Source: Scolanthus callimorphus
Taxonomy: Eukaryota; Cnidaria; Anthozoa; Actiniaria; Edwardsiidae
NCBI GenBank assembly: GCA_033964015.1
Contig: CM066915.1
Span: 13,105,573-13,169,572, forward strand
Direction of reading: 5' to 3'
Length of the DNA: 64,000 bases
Shown: one piece after another, positions 11,654-23,192 of the stretch
How positions within the stretch are numbered: position 1 is the stretch's first letter
How the letters are laid out: each line of letters opens with the position of its first letter
Notes under the pieces: model-generated
The model's input: the letters and a program-made list of their open reading frames with translations, nothing else
The model's database searches: none
Told to the model about the DNA's origin: nothing
Made by a program: the position numbers and the translations under genes

Positions 11654-12760
11654 TGTGACTAGTGATTTATCGATAAACCGCCATCTCACTGAAAGTACTT
11701 GCTTACAAAAATAAAAATATTGAAAGGGCTAACTAAAGCAAAAACAGTATGGTTTTAATGCCCGACGCATGGGTTCCCTGTGGTTTATTGTCACGCGTGT
11801 CACGTTGCACAACAGAGAATATTCAGTCCAGTCGAACCAGCTGAATCTCAGCTCGTTTGCTCGTAAATATGGCAGGATCGCTTCTATATAAGGTATTTTA
11901 CTTAAAGACTATTCGTTACTAGTACTTGGCAAGAGATTTTGACGTTCTTGATGTGAGTATTTTGTTAGATACGGCAATCTGAGTCCAAATATTCGTGTTG
12001 TTTTGATTTGACTTGTTTCAGCTTTCAAGAGAAACGGACGTATTTCACAACCCAAGGACTTCGTTTCCGCATCGTTTATAGTGTTATGAAGCTCTGAAGA
12101 TGCAATAAAGGTACGCTTGATTCTTTTGAATAATTATTTGTGATTAGAAAGCGTTATCTTGACAAGTTTATGTGTTTTTGTACGCTACACTCAATACTTG
12201 GCTTTACACGCAGTAGATCAATTTGGTCGATTTTTAGGTTAAAGAAGGGCGTTCTCCTGACTCCAAATTTTAACAGCCCAAAAATTTTATTTCATTTATT
12301 TGTAGTAATACCATTACCTTTTTCCCTCGTAGTAATGTTTTTCTTCTGGGCCATGTATATTTTGCGTGAGAGTCGTTTCAAATTACGGTCTGTCACACAT
12401 GGGGAAAACATTGAAATAATCTACAAATCTGTAAAAAATCACTTTTTACCAAAACGTGACTTAAAAGTATTCTACATGATCCTAATTACATTGTCTTTTG
12501 ATTTCTTAGGTTTTTTGAACGAGTCGAAATCGATTAAAATAGATTTTAAGCATTTTTGTAGGTGCCCTAAAATGGACTCGTAAAACCGGAAGTGAGGTCA
12601 CATTTCGTGTTTTGGCTTCGCGTGCTAAAAATATTTATCAGAATGAGCTCAAACTTATATCGAGAAATTAGTGTCAAAAGGCCTTTCATCTAGCGAAGTT
12701 TGAGAGATTTGAAAAAAAATTATATTGCAGCCCATAGGCGACCGTTAGTGCAAACCGCTC
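11654..12760 (-). repeat. Right arm of long terminal inverted repeat
   Basis: Reverse complement of 8137-9243. An ORF of 147 codons here has a broken mirror in the left arm and no family signature, so it is not called a gene. Confidence 0.85.
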
Positions 12761-12787
12761 TTAATAGCAAAACAGCAGAAATATCAG

Positions 12788-12970
12788 CGCCAGTAGTTGT
12801 TGTTTACCGGCACGTGATTGGCCCACGCGCCTACATGTTTTACCGCTGGCCTAGCGCCGGCTCGCCCTCTCGGCATCCGCCATCTTGTCAACTTGTTGAC
12901 AGTGCTTTTCCTCTGCATTAAAGTTACGGTTATTTCGCTTGTTGTATTGTGGATCGCTTCTACATTGGCG
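12788..12970 (+). repeat. 5' LTR (183 bp)
   Basis: It begins CGCCAGTAG and ends CTACATTGGCG, giving short inverted ends CGCCA/TGGCG rather than TG/CA. By eye it differs from the 3' LTR at one position only (TTCGCTTG versus TTCGCATG). It contains CCGCCATCTTG, a YY1-like core, and ATTAAA as a possible poly(A) signal at about 12917. Confidence 0.9.
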
Positions 12971-12988
12971 TGGTGGCAGCGCAACGAC
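12971..12988 (+). other. Primer-binding site
   Basis: TGGTGGCAGCGCAACGAC follows the 5' LTR directly. The TGG start pairs with a tRNA CCA end, as in most LTR retrotransposons. Which tRNA is used cannot be told by eye. Confidence 0.7.
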
Positions 12989-13091
12989 ACCCAGACGCCC
13001 CAGAACACTGAAGACGATCGTCACATCGCCTAGATTGGCAGCAACCCCCAACTCTACTCTGTTGGTTGGCGAATAGCCGCTCTCCGAAGGT

Positions 13092-14263
13092 ATGTCAAGC
13101 ACTTCGAGAGCCCCGAAACAGTGGTCCTTGACCAAAAATGAGACAATCACATCATTTGAAGCGTGGAGACAAAATTTGCAGTACACTCTTTCGCTTGATT
13201 CTAATTTTGTCCCATTCCTTGCCGACGGTTTCACTTGGAAAAAAAAGACACCTAATCAGCCCAAAGGGGTCTGACCGATGGTCCAACCTCAGTCGCAGAG
13301 GCCAGTCGCCGCACCGGCCTGCAAAAGAACATGCACCTAGAGTTAATGCTTGGGCAAATAGCGAACTTTTGTCCCATAATTTCACGCAACACAATCGTCA
13401 AAAATTCCACATCAATCAATTCCATCTGGCAGGCTATCCGCGCACATTATGGGTTCCAGTCCACCGGCGCCCATTTCCTAGACCTCTCTTGTATAAAGCT
13501 AGAAGTAGGAGAACGACCGGAAGATTTGTTCCAGCGTTTAATGTCTTTCATCGAAGACAATTTACTTGTTGGTAACGGGGGGATTACCCACCACGGTGAG
13601 ACAATAACAATTGACGAGGAGTTAAGCCCCACCCTTGAAAACATGATTGTTTTGACCTGGCTAAGACTAATCCACCAAGACCTCCCACTACTCGTAAAAC
13701 AGCGCTATGGTACTGAACTTAGGTCTAGAACTTTGGCCTCGCTCAAACCTGAGATTTCACAGGCCTTAGATTCTCTGCTTAAGGAGCTTCGCACAACCGC
13801 TGACTCCAAAGTATTGCGGGCGACTGCTTCGCGTTTCAGACAATCCCCTCACCGTACTCCCCAGAGATCGAGCGCGCCGTTTTCACATCAGAGCAGGGCA
13901 AACAAGTCATGCCCCCTTTGTAAACAAGCTGGCCATAGCGATGGCCATTTCCTTAGTAAATGCCCCTTCTTGCCGGCCGACGATCGTACGTACCTCAGCA
14001 AAGCCCGTTTTAGTTCCGCTTGCGACGATGTCGAGCCTCCCGAACTCTCGGATCTGCTGTTGCAGGAGGCCAACGAGGATGACACACCTTCAACTGCACG
14101 CTGCATATCGCGACGGGTTTGCACTAAACAATCCCCCTATTTCAAGGCGTTTTACAAGCAACAGCCGCTTAAACTCACACTCGATACCGGCGCGGAAACG
14201 AGTATGATTAGATCGTCCGTTGCTCGCTCTGTCGGCGCACACGTGGTTAAATCATCACAATAA
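13092..14263 (+). pseudogene. gag and aspartic protease part of the LTR element
   Basis: The ATG at 13092 starts a gag frame that runs to 13274. A one-base shift in a GGGG run near 13265 moves the path into the frame 13331-14263. A cysteine-histidine knuckle of form C-x2-C-x8-H-x4-C (C-P-L-C to L-S-K-C) lies near 13910-13965 and would bind RNA. The protease active site L-D-T-G-A-E-T-S lies near 14180-14205. The frame ends in TAA at 14261-14263, but homologous-looking sequence continues in the same frame, so the stop is a nonsense mutation. Confidence 0.8.
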
Positions 14264-16093
14264 GCATTCCAAGCTGATGGCGTGACCCCCCTTAACGTCA
14301 TTGGCGAGACCAGGCTAGCCCTAACGCGCGCAAATCAAACTTTGGTTCTTGAAGCGTTAGTCGTCGACGACTTGGATGTAGACGTCCTCGCAGGCACGCC
14401 CTTTTTGATTTCCAATGATGTCACAGTCCGCCCCGCACTTAATCAGGTGCGCATACAAGACTCTGAAACTATTTATTACACACCAGGGGGTAATTCCGAT
14501 AGTACGCCGCACGCTGTCCGTCGCGCACAGAGTTTTGTTCTTCGCTCGTCCACGCCCTCCACCGTTGTATGGCCAGGCGACTACATCGAACTTGACGTCC
14601 CTCACGAGCATGATCAAGACAGCTTTATCGCCGTCACGCCCAGAAACGACAGCCCATCATCCCTTCAAGACAGGCCACGTGACCTTTGGCCTGAACCTCA
14701 GATCCTGGAAACCGTTGGACATAAAGTACGAATCCTCAACACTTCCAGCGAGCCGAAGGCCGTTCGTCGCCACGAACACATCTGCTTAGCCTTCGCCACC
14801 GGCGACAACCCTACACAGACCTCCACCGGCCACCCAGACCATCGCCACGCCACTCCCCCCAGGGCTAAGTCACCATTTTCGGCAACCACTTGCCTAGACC
14901 CCGACAAGATTCTAGGTGACACCACCCGACACGCCTTTCGTGACGTCATGCTTGAGTTCGATAACGTGTTCAATCCCTCTATCACCGGCTACAACGGCGC
15001 CGTTGGCCCTCTTGAATCTACAGTAAATATCGGGCCTGTACAACCCCCACAGCGCAAGGGACGTGTGCCGCAGTACTCTCGTAACCAGCTTGAAGAGTTG
15101 CAGGCAAAATTTGATGAGCTCGAGCGTGACCATATTTTCCGCCGCCCAGAAGATATTGGCGTCACAGTAGAGTACCTTAACCCGTCGTTTCTCGTCAAAA
15201 AGCCCTCGGGTGGCTTCCGCCTGGTAACCGCTTTCGCAGACGTTGCTCGCTACGCCAAGCCACAGCCGTCATTAATGCCTGACGTAGATTCGACCCTTCG
15301 CACAATCGCCCCCTGGAAATAAATAATCAAGACCGACCTCACTCAGGCGTTTTATCAAATCCCCCTATCGTCGTCATCCCTGAAGTACTGCGGTGTAGCC
15401 ACCCCTTTTCGCGGCATCCGTGTTTATACGCGTTCAGCCATGGGAATGCCTGGGTCAGAGACTGCACTGGAAGAGCTGATGTGCCGAGTACTGGGTGATT
15501 TTATCCAAGAAGGTTTCGTAGCGAAGCTCGCCGACGATCTTTACTGCGGTGCGGAAACACCCGATGCCCTTCTTTCTATCTGGCGTCGCGTACTCGAAGC
15601 ACTTGATCACTGTAACCTTAAGCTTTCCGCCAGAAAGACCGTCGTGTGCCCACGTTCAACATCTATCTTGGGCTGGATTTGGTCCGAGGGCAAGCTGTCC
15701 GCTAGTCCACACCGCATTTCAGTGTTGTCTACGTGCCCTCCCCCAGATACCGTGAAGGGACTCCGATCCTTCATCGGTGCTTACAAGGTTCTCAGTCGCG
15801 TACTACCTAACTGCTCTGATGTTATAGATCCTCTGGAATGCGCAATCGCCGGAATGCTGTCTCAAGAATCACTAAAGTGGGATGACGATCTCACCACCAA
15901 GTTCAAAGCTGCACAGCAAGCGCTCACAAGCCACAAGTCCATTGTTCTCCCTCGCCCATCTGACACCCTTTGGATAGTCACCGATGGATCTGTAGTAAAG
16001 AGAGGCCTTGGCGCAACTCTGTATGTAATGCGCGATAACCGACTCCGCTTAGCTGGCTTCTTCAGTGCAAAACATGGCTCCCGTGCGAAATAG
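14264..16093 (+). pseudogene. Protease end, reverse transcriptase and start of RNase H
   Basis: The same frame continues after the stop at 14261. It holds the end of the protease (V-L-A-G-T-P-F-L), then an RT start (F-L-V-K-K-P-S-G-G-F-R) and the first RT Asp in K-T-D-L-T-Q-A-F-Y. The stop TAA at 15320-15322 lies just before that motif. The catalytic pair reads L-A-D-D rather than the usual Y-x-D-D. RNase H begins at T-D-G-S-V-V near 15982. The frame ends at 16091, where a one-base shift passes the path to the next frame. It would copy element RNA into DNA. Confidence 0.8.
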
Positions 16094-17982
16094 AGGCACT
16101 GTGCATTTCCGTGGCTGTCAAACACTTTAGCCCATTTATAATCCAGTCCATCACCCAATCGCTCGTTCTAACCGACAGTAAGCCATGCGTTCAAGCCATT
16201 GATAAGTTACGTCGTGGAGAGTTCTCTGCGAGTCCTCGTGTGACGTCCTTCTTAACCACTGTCAGCCGCTATCAAGTTTCTCTGCAACACCTCGCAGGGA
16301 AGGCAAATCTCCCATCCGACTTCGCCAGCCGGAATGCACCCGAATGCAGTGAGCCCAGGTGCCAGATATGCACCTTCATTCAGTTGAACGAGGACTCGGT
16401 AGTTCGTAACCTTTCTGTACAAGATATTTTAGCCAATAACGCCCGGCTTCCATTCGCCTCCCGCAACGCGTGGCGACAAATTCAGAACGACTGCCCCGAC
16501 CTTAGAAGAGTCCACGCTTACCTCAGTCGGGGCACCAGGCCCTCGCGAAAGACCACAGATCTCAAGGATGTCAAACGCTACTTAAACACAGCGTCCATAG
16601 CGAGAGACGGTGTTTTGGTTGTCAAACGCAGCCAACCCTTCACAGCGCCCTGCGAGGCTATTATCGTCCCCCGTACGGTCCTCGAAGGTTTACTGACTGC
16701 CCTCCACATTAAGTTGAATCATCCTACCCGTCACCAATTTCACGTCGCCATCCAACGACAGTTCTACGCTTTGGATTTGCAAGGCGCCATTAACCGGGTC
16801 ACTTCCTCTTGTCACGTCTGTGCTTCCCTTAAAAAGGTACCCGAAACCCTAGCGACACAGTCGTCCGAAGATCCCCCAGAAGTCGTGGGCGTCTCCTTCG
16901 CTGCAGATGTGATCAAACGGAACAAACAATTGGTATTAGTGCTGCGCGAATGCAGCACCTCATTCACTGCGTCTTCACTGATCACTGATGAAAAACACGA
17001 TACCTTACGCGACGCTCTCACTCTTCTTATTGTTGAGCTTCATCCCCTGGACGGCCCACGATCGGTGATTCGTGTCGATCCCGCCTCCGGTTTCAGATCC
17101 CTAAGTATCAACGATTCCCTCAGGCACATTAACGCCTTTGTCGACCTTGGACGAGAGAAAAACAAGAACAAGAATCCAGTGGCTGAAAAAGCCGTTCTCG
17201 AATTGACGGAAGAGCTACTCCGTCAACAGCCCGGCGGCGGTCCCGTCAGTGATGTAACTCTCGCTTTAGCCACAGCACGTCTTAATTCGCGTATTCGCCA
17301 TTTGGGCCTTTCCGCTCGCGAACTGTGGACTCAACGCAGTCAATATACCAACGAACAGCTTCCGATCCAAGATCGTCAAGTAATCTGAGAAAAACACAGA
17401 CAGCGCGCAGTCAACCATCCCTACAGCGAGAAGGCTAAGAACCCGTCCGGTCGCCTTCCTTTTGAACCTACAGTCCACATAGGAAGTATTGTGTACCTTT
17501 CATGCGACAAAGACAAGACCAAGGCTCGCAATCGCTACCTCGTAGTGAACATTGATTCTCCTTGGTGCTTTGTCAAGAAGTTTGTTGGAGCTCAACTTCG
17601 TGCTACGTCATACAAGGTGAAACTCAATGAATGCTACACCGTCCCCGCATCCGTGGTCTCCTCCGAGTTGCCGGTCAACGACCCCATCCCAGAGGAGGAA
17701 GAGGATCCTCCCCCAGCGAGGCCGGGTTATACCTCGTTACCTCTGGACACGCCCGTCACCGCCGCTCCTCCTGAAATAACTACGCCCCCCGACCATACAG
17801 AACCCACCGCTAGTGCGCCCGTGTCCGCCATCCCCCAGCTATCTTCAGCTGGTCCAGATTTCCACGGGGATGAATCTACCCCCGATGCTGACACCGAGGA
17901 GTCGCTACCTTCATTACCTACTATCTCCAGGCCCCAGCGACAGAGAAGATCTCCCTTGTATTTACAGGACTATGTTACCTAA
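16083..17982 (+). pseudogene. End of RNase H, integrase and C-terminal tail
   Basis: After the frameshift near 16085 the frame carries the RNase H Glu (C-E-I-E-A-L) and Asp (L-T-D-S-K-P). The integrase follows with a zinc-binding H-x4-H and C-x2-C (C-H-V-C). Its catalytic residues are Asp in F-A-A-D-V, Asp in R-V-D-P-A-S-G and Glu in P-V-A-E-K. There are 35 residues between the second Asp and the Glu, the DD35E spacing. A TGA at 17386-17388 interrupts the frame, which then continues unchanged through an integrase C-terminal region with S-P-W-C-F-V and a Pro/acidic tail ending at 17982. It would insert the DNA copy into the genome. Confidence 0.85.
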
Positions 17983-18132
17983 TGACTATTTTTTGTATAG
18001 GTTGTCATACTAGTCTGTTCAGCATTGATTGACATTTTGTCCCGCTTGATACCCTTCGCCTACAGTTAAAGTTGGAGTTGTTAGTTTGAGCTCGGGTCAG
18101 CACTCCCGCTAGCCGACCATGAAGGACGCCCA

Positions 18133-18157
18133 GTTAGTTAGTTAGTTAGTTAGTTAG
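18133..18157 (+). repeat. (GTTA)n microsatellite
   Basis: Six GTTA units lie in the 3' untranslated part of the LTR element. Confidence 0.9.
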
Positions 18158-18180
18158 GAAGACGGACATTTCCTTGAATA

Positions 18181-18192
18181 GGAAGAAGAGGT
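18181..18192 (+). other. Polypurine tract
   Basis: GGAAGAAGAGGT lies immediately before the 3' LTR, where plus-strand priming occurs in LTR retrotransposons. Confidence 0.65.
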
Positions 18193-18194
18193 CG

Positions 18195-18377
18195 CGCCAG
18201 TAGTTGTTGTTTACCGGCACGTGATTGGCCCACGCGCCTACATGTTTTACCGCTGGCCTAGCGCCGGCTCGCCCTCTCGGCATCCGCCATCTTGTCAACT
18301 TGTTGACAGTGCTTTTCCTCTGCATTAAAGTTACGGTTATTTCGCATGTTGTATTGTGGATCGCTTCTACATTGGCG
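18195..18377 (+). repeat. 3' LTR (183 bp)
   Basis: It matches the 5' LTR at all but one position by eye. It is preceded by the purine tract and ends in TTGGCG before unrelated DNA. Confidence 0.9.
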
Positions 18378-18473
18378 CAGATTTGAAGAAAATACAGCAT
18401 TTTACACATTTTGCACTAGTTTATCAAGTCTTTTGAATCCCCCTAAAATATCTGGTAACCTTTTCAATCATCA

Positions 18474-18812
18474 AAAAGTCTCTGCAGTTGCAAATTTTGT
18501 CATGACTAAATTTACTTAATGTGCGTTTCCAAAAAATATCCATACCCCCCCCCCCCCCCCTCCCCACGGAAGGGATTGGAAATTCCAGAGGGGTGGGGGG
18601 GGGGGTCAATTTACCTGATCTTTTCCATACAAACACTGTATTTTTCTTTGGAAATTCCACAGGGGAGGGGGGGGGGGGTCATTTCTCAACACCCTTCTGT
18701 GTGTGTGTGTGTGGGGGGGGGGGGATGGATATTTTTTGGAAACACACAATCAAATTTATTTGAGAATTAAAAAAATTTAGTCTTTACAAATTTTGCAACT
18801 GCAGGCTTTTTC
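18474..18812. repeat. Imperfect palindrome with nested G/C-tract hairpin
   Basis: The outer arms CTGCAGTTGCAAATTTTG (about 18482) and its inverse (about 18787-18804) enclose a second pair. That pair is GTGCGTTTCC..ATATCCAT (18521-18543) with its inverse at 18725-18747. Between them are long C and G runs. It looks like a MITE inserted in a palindrome. The frames here are Gly/Pro runs made by the homopolymers. Confidence 0.65.
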
Positions 18813-18849
18813 AGGGCTGACAAGATAACCAAATATTGATAACTTGATT

Positions 18850-19590
18850 AATGTATTGCTTGGCATGTGTGCCATGTCAGGATTAGCATGCTCTCAGCAA
18901 TAACTTTCATGATTTGTTCAGGACAATATTATCTTGGTGGAATTACATGCATTATCAGAACAATTTTGTCACCACTGAAACAAAATAATCCCAGCAAATT
19001 GAACACTGTGGGACACTTTGTCAAGGTGGGGACACCCAAAAATATATTTCCTACAAGTGGAATAATTTTACTTTTGTTATCTGTTCAGTGGGCATGATAC
19101 ACAGGCACTCATTACCGGTATGCAATCATTATGTATGTCGGTGGGAGAAACAAGTGAACTTTTTTCCCTATATTTTAAGATTCTCCGGCATGTAGTCCCC
19201 CAAAAATTAGCATTCCCCCAACTCATCAGAGAAATAATTATGAGACATTTTACTAGGATTCCAGGCAATTGTGGCTAAAAGTGGCCAAAAATCCAGTTAC
19301 TGAAACACTTAGAAGCTCTTGGCTTGATTGCGTTTTGTTTTGGGAGAACTATAAAATATGCCATAACAACTAGTGAAAATTGAAGAAATAAAATTTCAAA
19401 GTTCATCACCTTGGAATACTACAATAGGGAAACTCTATGTCAACCATGCAATTCTATAAAAATCGTCAGCTGTATATTGTAAATAAACTGAAATTGACTT
19501 TCCTTGTTTTCCATCTAGATTTCATAATGGAAATAACATGAGTTACTATTTGCATGCAGACCCTACAAAAAGATTAAGGGTGTTAAATCA
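18850..19590. other. Gene-free interval
   Basis: No recognised gene, repeat or conserved motif. The frames are short and unsupported. Confidence 0.4.
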
Positions 19591-20261
19591 TTAAGCCGCA
19601 AAGTCTAAAGTGTTCCAAATAATATTGCATGGGTGGAGCAATTTTGGATGGAGCAAGTTTCATATTCACAAAATGCCCATAAAAGCATCTTATGGTACTC
19701 TAATTTTCACCTAATTGCACTTGAAATACTGAAAATGGAGGTTTCGGGGGAAAAATTGAGAAAATAAGAATGAGACATAAAAGCAAAATAATTTCAGTTT
19801 GAGGGGGCATGCTCCCCCTGAGAAAACTTTGAAAAACTTGGAACAAGATACTCCTATTCTGTCTGTTTCATTTCTTCATCTCTTTCTAAAATTAAGCCTC
19901 AAAGTCTAAAGTGTTCCAAATAATATTGCATGGGTGGAGCAATTTTGGATGGAGCAAGTTTCATGTTCACAAGATGCCCATAAAAGCATCTTATGGTACT
20001 CTAATTTTCACCTAATTGCACTTGAAATACTGAAAATGGAGGTTTCGGGGGAAAAATTGAGAAAATAAGAATGAGACATAAAAGCAAAAGAATTTCAGTT
20101 TGAGGGGGCATGCTCCCCCTGAGAAAATTTTGAAAAACTTGGAACGGCAGGTACAAAACGCAGGTCACAGGTCAACAATAGAACGAGTCTACTTGTGACC
20201 TGTAACTTGGAACAAGATACTCCTATTCTGTCTGTTTCATTTTCTTCATCTCTTTCTAAAA
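19591..20261 (+). repeat. 301 bp tandem duplication
   Basis: Copy 1 (19591-19891) and copy 2 (19892-about 20261) are nearly identical apart from a few substitutions and an insertion in copy 2. No reading frame is conserved, so this is a recent non-coding duplication. Confidence 0.85.
20146..20203. mobile_element. 58 bp insertion with 10 bp target duplication
   Basis: This sequence is absent from the first tandem copy, where AACTTGGAAC occurs once (19835-19844). In copy 2 AACTTGGAAC flanks it on both sides (20136-20145, 20204-20213). It contains the inverted pair GTCACAGGTC and TGTGACCTGT-type words. The size of the duplication is like that of Mutator-type elements, but the insert is too short to classify. 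Confidence 0.75.
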
Positions 20262-20431
20262 TTCCATAGCCTATAGAATTTTAGAAAAATTCCATAGCCT
20301 ATAGAATTTTAGAAAGAGATGAAGAACATGAAACATTTTCTTCATCTCTTTCTAAAATTCCATAGCCTATAGAATTTTAGAAAAATTCCATAGCCTATAG
20401 AATTTTAGAAAGAGATGAAGAACATGAAACA
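20245..20431. repeat. Two tandem copies of a 96 bp palindromic unit
   Basis: Each unit is itself palindromic: CATCTCTTTCTAAAATTCC and its inverse surround a repeated CATAGCCTATAGAATTTTAG. The units begin at about 20245 and 20341. The array joins directly to the tandem duplication, whose end sequence starts the palindrome. Confidence 0.8.
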
Positions 20432-22015
20432 AAGACAGAAACATAATAAGGGCTATTTTGATACTGAGCCAACAAATATGGGAAAACGTGAGTGTCTTTC
20501 TGTGCACTCTGCTAACTTTTTATTCCGGCCTTGAGCAAGGAAAATGTTCTTGATAATTCACATTTCGATTGACTGGGAACAAATCATTCACTCAGAATCC
20601 AAAACAAATTTAACCACATGTTGAAGGTTTTATCTTCAAGAGATAAAAGATAGCCGTTATCAGTGTCAATAGAATAAAGTAATTCTATAATTCAATGAAA
20701 GACCAAAACACTCAAAACACAGTTGAAGTTAGTTTGATCATCTTTTGACTGTTCTAAATATACCGAGGAATCAAATCTCCTTTGGACTCGTCCATACAGT
20801 CATTGAAAATCATGTAAACGGGTGCAAAACATTCTTAACCAAAGTGTCTTAGCAGTTTTAGTCCATCTCATAAGCTTAATTCGCCCATTTCACTGAGGAA
20901 AATAAGCTTACCGAATGTTTGTCCAACTGCAGCGAGCAGTGAGTTTCCAATCCACACCGCAACCATCATGTCCGTAACTGGTGACAAACGTTTTTAGTTC
21001 CTGTGACTTCAGCTTTCCTGACACTTTCGTATTCAGTAGAGAAGTAGAACAGGTGTGTTTTAACAGAATTGCAGCCTGTAATTTTTTTCTCGTGTGTAGG
21101 AGCTTGTGTACAGAGAACTCTAGAGATCAACTTCACTATTAACTTTTGCCGCGTCGTGTCACGTGTAGTGGTCTGAACAATAGAAACTTATTATTTCCGC
21201 TTCCTGTAAAGTAAAGTGACTGTGACTTCCGGTGATTAAACAGAGATGAGATCCAACAAACTTATTTTTGGGACCAGGGGCTCAATGTCCTGTTTTTTAC
21301 TATACCGCGCATGGTTTCGACGCGTCGACGCTACTCGTGAGGAGTTGTGTCGTTTAAGATGGTACGGAAACTTTATTTTACAAAATGATCATTGTTAGTC
21401 CCCATCAGCTCGAGGAGAGCCGAAAATTTGTGTTTTTATGGCTCACTGAAGGTCTGAACGAGACCGTTTCCTCCTCGACTATCGAGTATCTTGTATAGAT
21501 ATGATGGTTACCTTCTTTCTGCTCTGATTTGCCCGGCTTTTTCCCGGTCGCTGTTTCTAGCTCTGGTGCTTCAGTTTTTGGCGTTTCTTTCTGCTTTTCT
21601 GATAATACGACCCATGTTTGTTTGTATTCGACGGCTTTCTCTTCACGTTGTTTATCCTTTGTGGCATAATTATTTATAGCATGGTACTCCAGTTAGTTGT
21701 CTTTTCTTCTAGTCCTTGAAACTCCGACTGGGAGAGAATTTCAGGAGCATTCAAGCCGGCAAACTTTCACGCACGTAAAATTTCAACAACCCCCTTCCCT
21801 TGACAACGCGACGTACCCTTCCCCTGTTAGCTGAGCATGCTTGACGTCACAATTGAGCTATTGTGACGTCAGCGATCACGGCCACGTTACACATCCGGGA
21901 CTTGCCAAGACGTCCAAAATTCGGATCGACCCCTAGCAATTTCCACAGGTTACCCAATACTATGAATTGCTGTATTTACAATTATCTGCCTTTATTTTGA
22001 CGCTGTTTTCTTAGG
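20432..22015. other. Gene-free interval
   Basis: No gene recognised. The dyad TGACGTCACAATTGAGCTATTGTGACGTCA occupies 21842-21871. A phrase like TTTTTGGGACCAGGGGCTCAA near 21266 recalls one near 7995 and is probably a dispersed repeat. Confidence 0.4.
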
Positions 22016-22067
22016 TATGGTGCTCCGCTCTGCGGCGGCCTTCGGCCGCCGCAAGGAGCTCCGCTAT
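22016..22067. repeat. Compact GC-rich hairpin, copy 1
   Basis: It runs from TATGGTGCTCCGCTCTGC to GGAGCTCCGCTAT around the loop CGGCCTTCGGCCG. A second copy lies at 55885-55931 with a shorter stem. It is a dispersed hairpin element of unknown function. Confidence 0.8.
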
Positions 22068-23182
22068 TATTTCCAAAGCATTGAGAATGAGTTGGTAAGC
22101 AAAATAGCACAATTGATTTAGATAAATTTTGATTTACGTAGTGCCCAAGATCAAATAGAGTCGAATGGTCTACTTGACCGATCAGCTTTCATTAAATTCT
22201 TTTCACCTACAGACGGAAACTTAATCAATTAATGGGAGGATAAAGGCAACCTCACAAATCACTTGATCAGGTAGGGCGCACTTAGTTTGGAGCCTCGCTC
22301 TGTTGTGCGTCCTTCACCATATTTTTCTTTTCGTCTGTAGTGTATTATTTATGTACTTATTATCTTGGTGAAAGCGATTAAATAAATAAATAAATAGGTA
22401 AGTGACATCAGATCATTTTAGGATGAGACAATGACATGACTGTGTCATAACTTTTTTCAGCCAGGCAATTGTTTGCAAAGTGCAATACATACATTTTAGG
22501 TTCTTTTATTTTTGATGTCTTGTTATAGGACTTATGAATGGCAAACATGGATGAGCCAGGACTTCAGTAAAGCGTGGATTTTTTTTTGTTTTAATTTGGG
22601 CCCCAAATTGAAGTCCAGTAGCTATTCCCATATTTCTTTTTATTTTGACATGATTGTTTTCGCTTTATGTTTGGAGGCAAGATAAGGATTTTTTTGTTTG
22701 ATAAGACCAACTTTGCCTTCTTTGATTTTCCACTTGGTTGGGACCAAGGCTTAGGCAAGAATGGAGATGAGTTTCAATCCAGTTCTAAGTATGGGTCCAT
22801 CTCTCAGGGTCCCGTCAACAGTTAGCTATTATTTCATCCTTTAATTTTTATTTAAAATGATGCTTTGCATGTAAAACACTTGACCTTGCTTTGAAAATAA
22901 GATGAAATGAGACATCATTTTTATCAATTAAAATTCTTGATAACATTAATTTAAGCTTCAAACATCTAGCATGCTGTGCATGAAATATTATGATGTAAAT
23001 GTTTTCAGAAATGTCCAGTTGGCAAAATTGTATATTTTTAAATAAAAATTACATTAAGGTAATAGTTTGAATTTGTATTTTTATCTGAGAGGAATAGATT
23101 TTCTTTCACTTTAGATTCACAACCCAGAGCTGTCAGATTTTTTTAAAATACGCAGCTGTTCAAAAAAAGTAGCCAGCATGCA
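22068..23182. other. Gene-free interval
   Basis: AT-rich DNA with an (AAAT)n microsatellite at 22379-22396. No coding evidence. Confidence 0.4.
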
Positions 23183-23192
23183 AATTTGGTAG

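Larger units (their letters stand above)
8137..12760. mobile_element. 4.6 kb element with 1.1 kb terminal inverted repeats, TTAA flanks
   Basis: Two arms of about 1107 bp (8137-9243 and 11654-12760) are near-identical inverted copies beginning GAGCGGTTTGCACTAACGG. TTAA directly flanks both outer ends (8133-8136, 12761-12764), as expected for a TTAA target duplication of the piggyBac/Kolobok kind. The 2.4 kb interior holds nested repeat elements and no transposase frame. Similar frames in the two arms are mirror copies of the same non-coding DNA. Confidence 0.8.
12788..18377 (+). mobile_element. Ty3/gypsy-like LTR retrotransposon, full length but coding-defective
   Basis: The 5.6 kb element has 183 bp LTRs at both ends, a primer-binding site directly after the 5' LTR and a purine tract before the 3' LTR. 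Its gag-protease-RT-RNase H-integrase order is that of Ty3/gypsy. The coding region is one long gag-pol reading path broken by two frameshifts (near 13265 and 16085) and three in-frame stops (14261, 15320, 17386). The flanking bases ATCAG and CAGAT do not form a clear target duplication. Confidence 0.9.

Noticed and set aside
12140..12583. 147-codon frame in the right arm of the long inverted repeat
   Set aside because: The mirror arm breaks the frame and no motif is recognisable.
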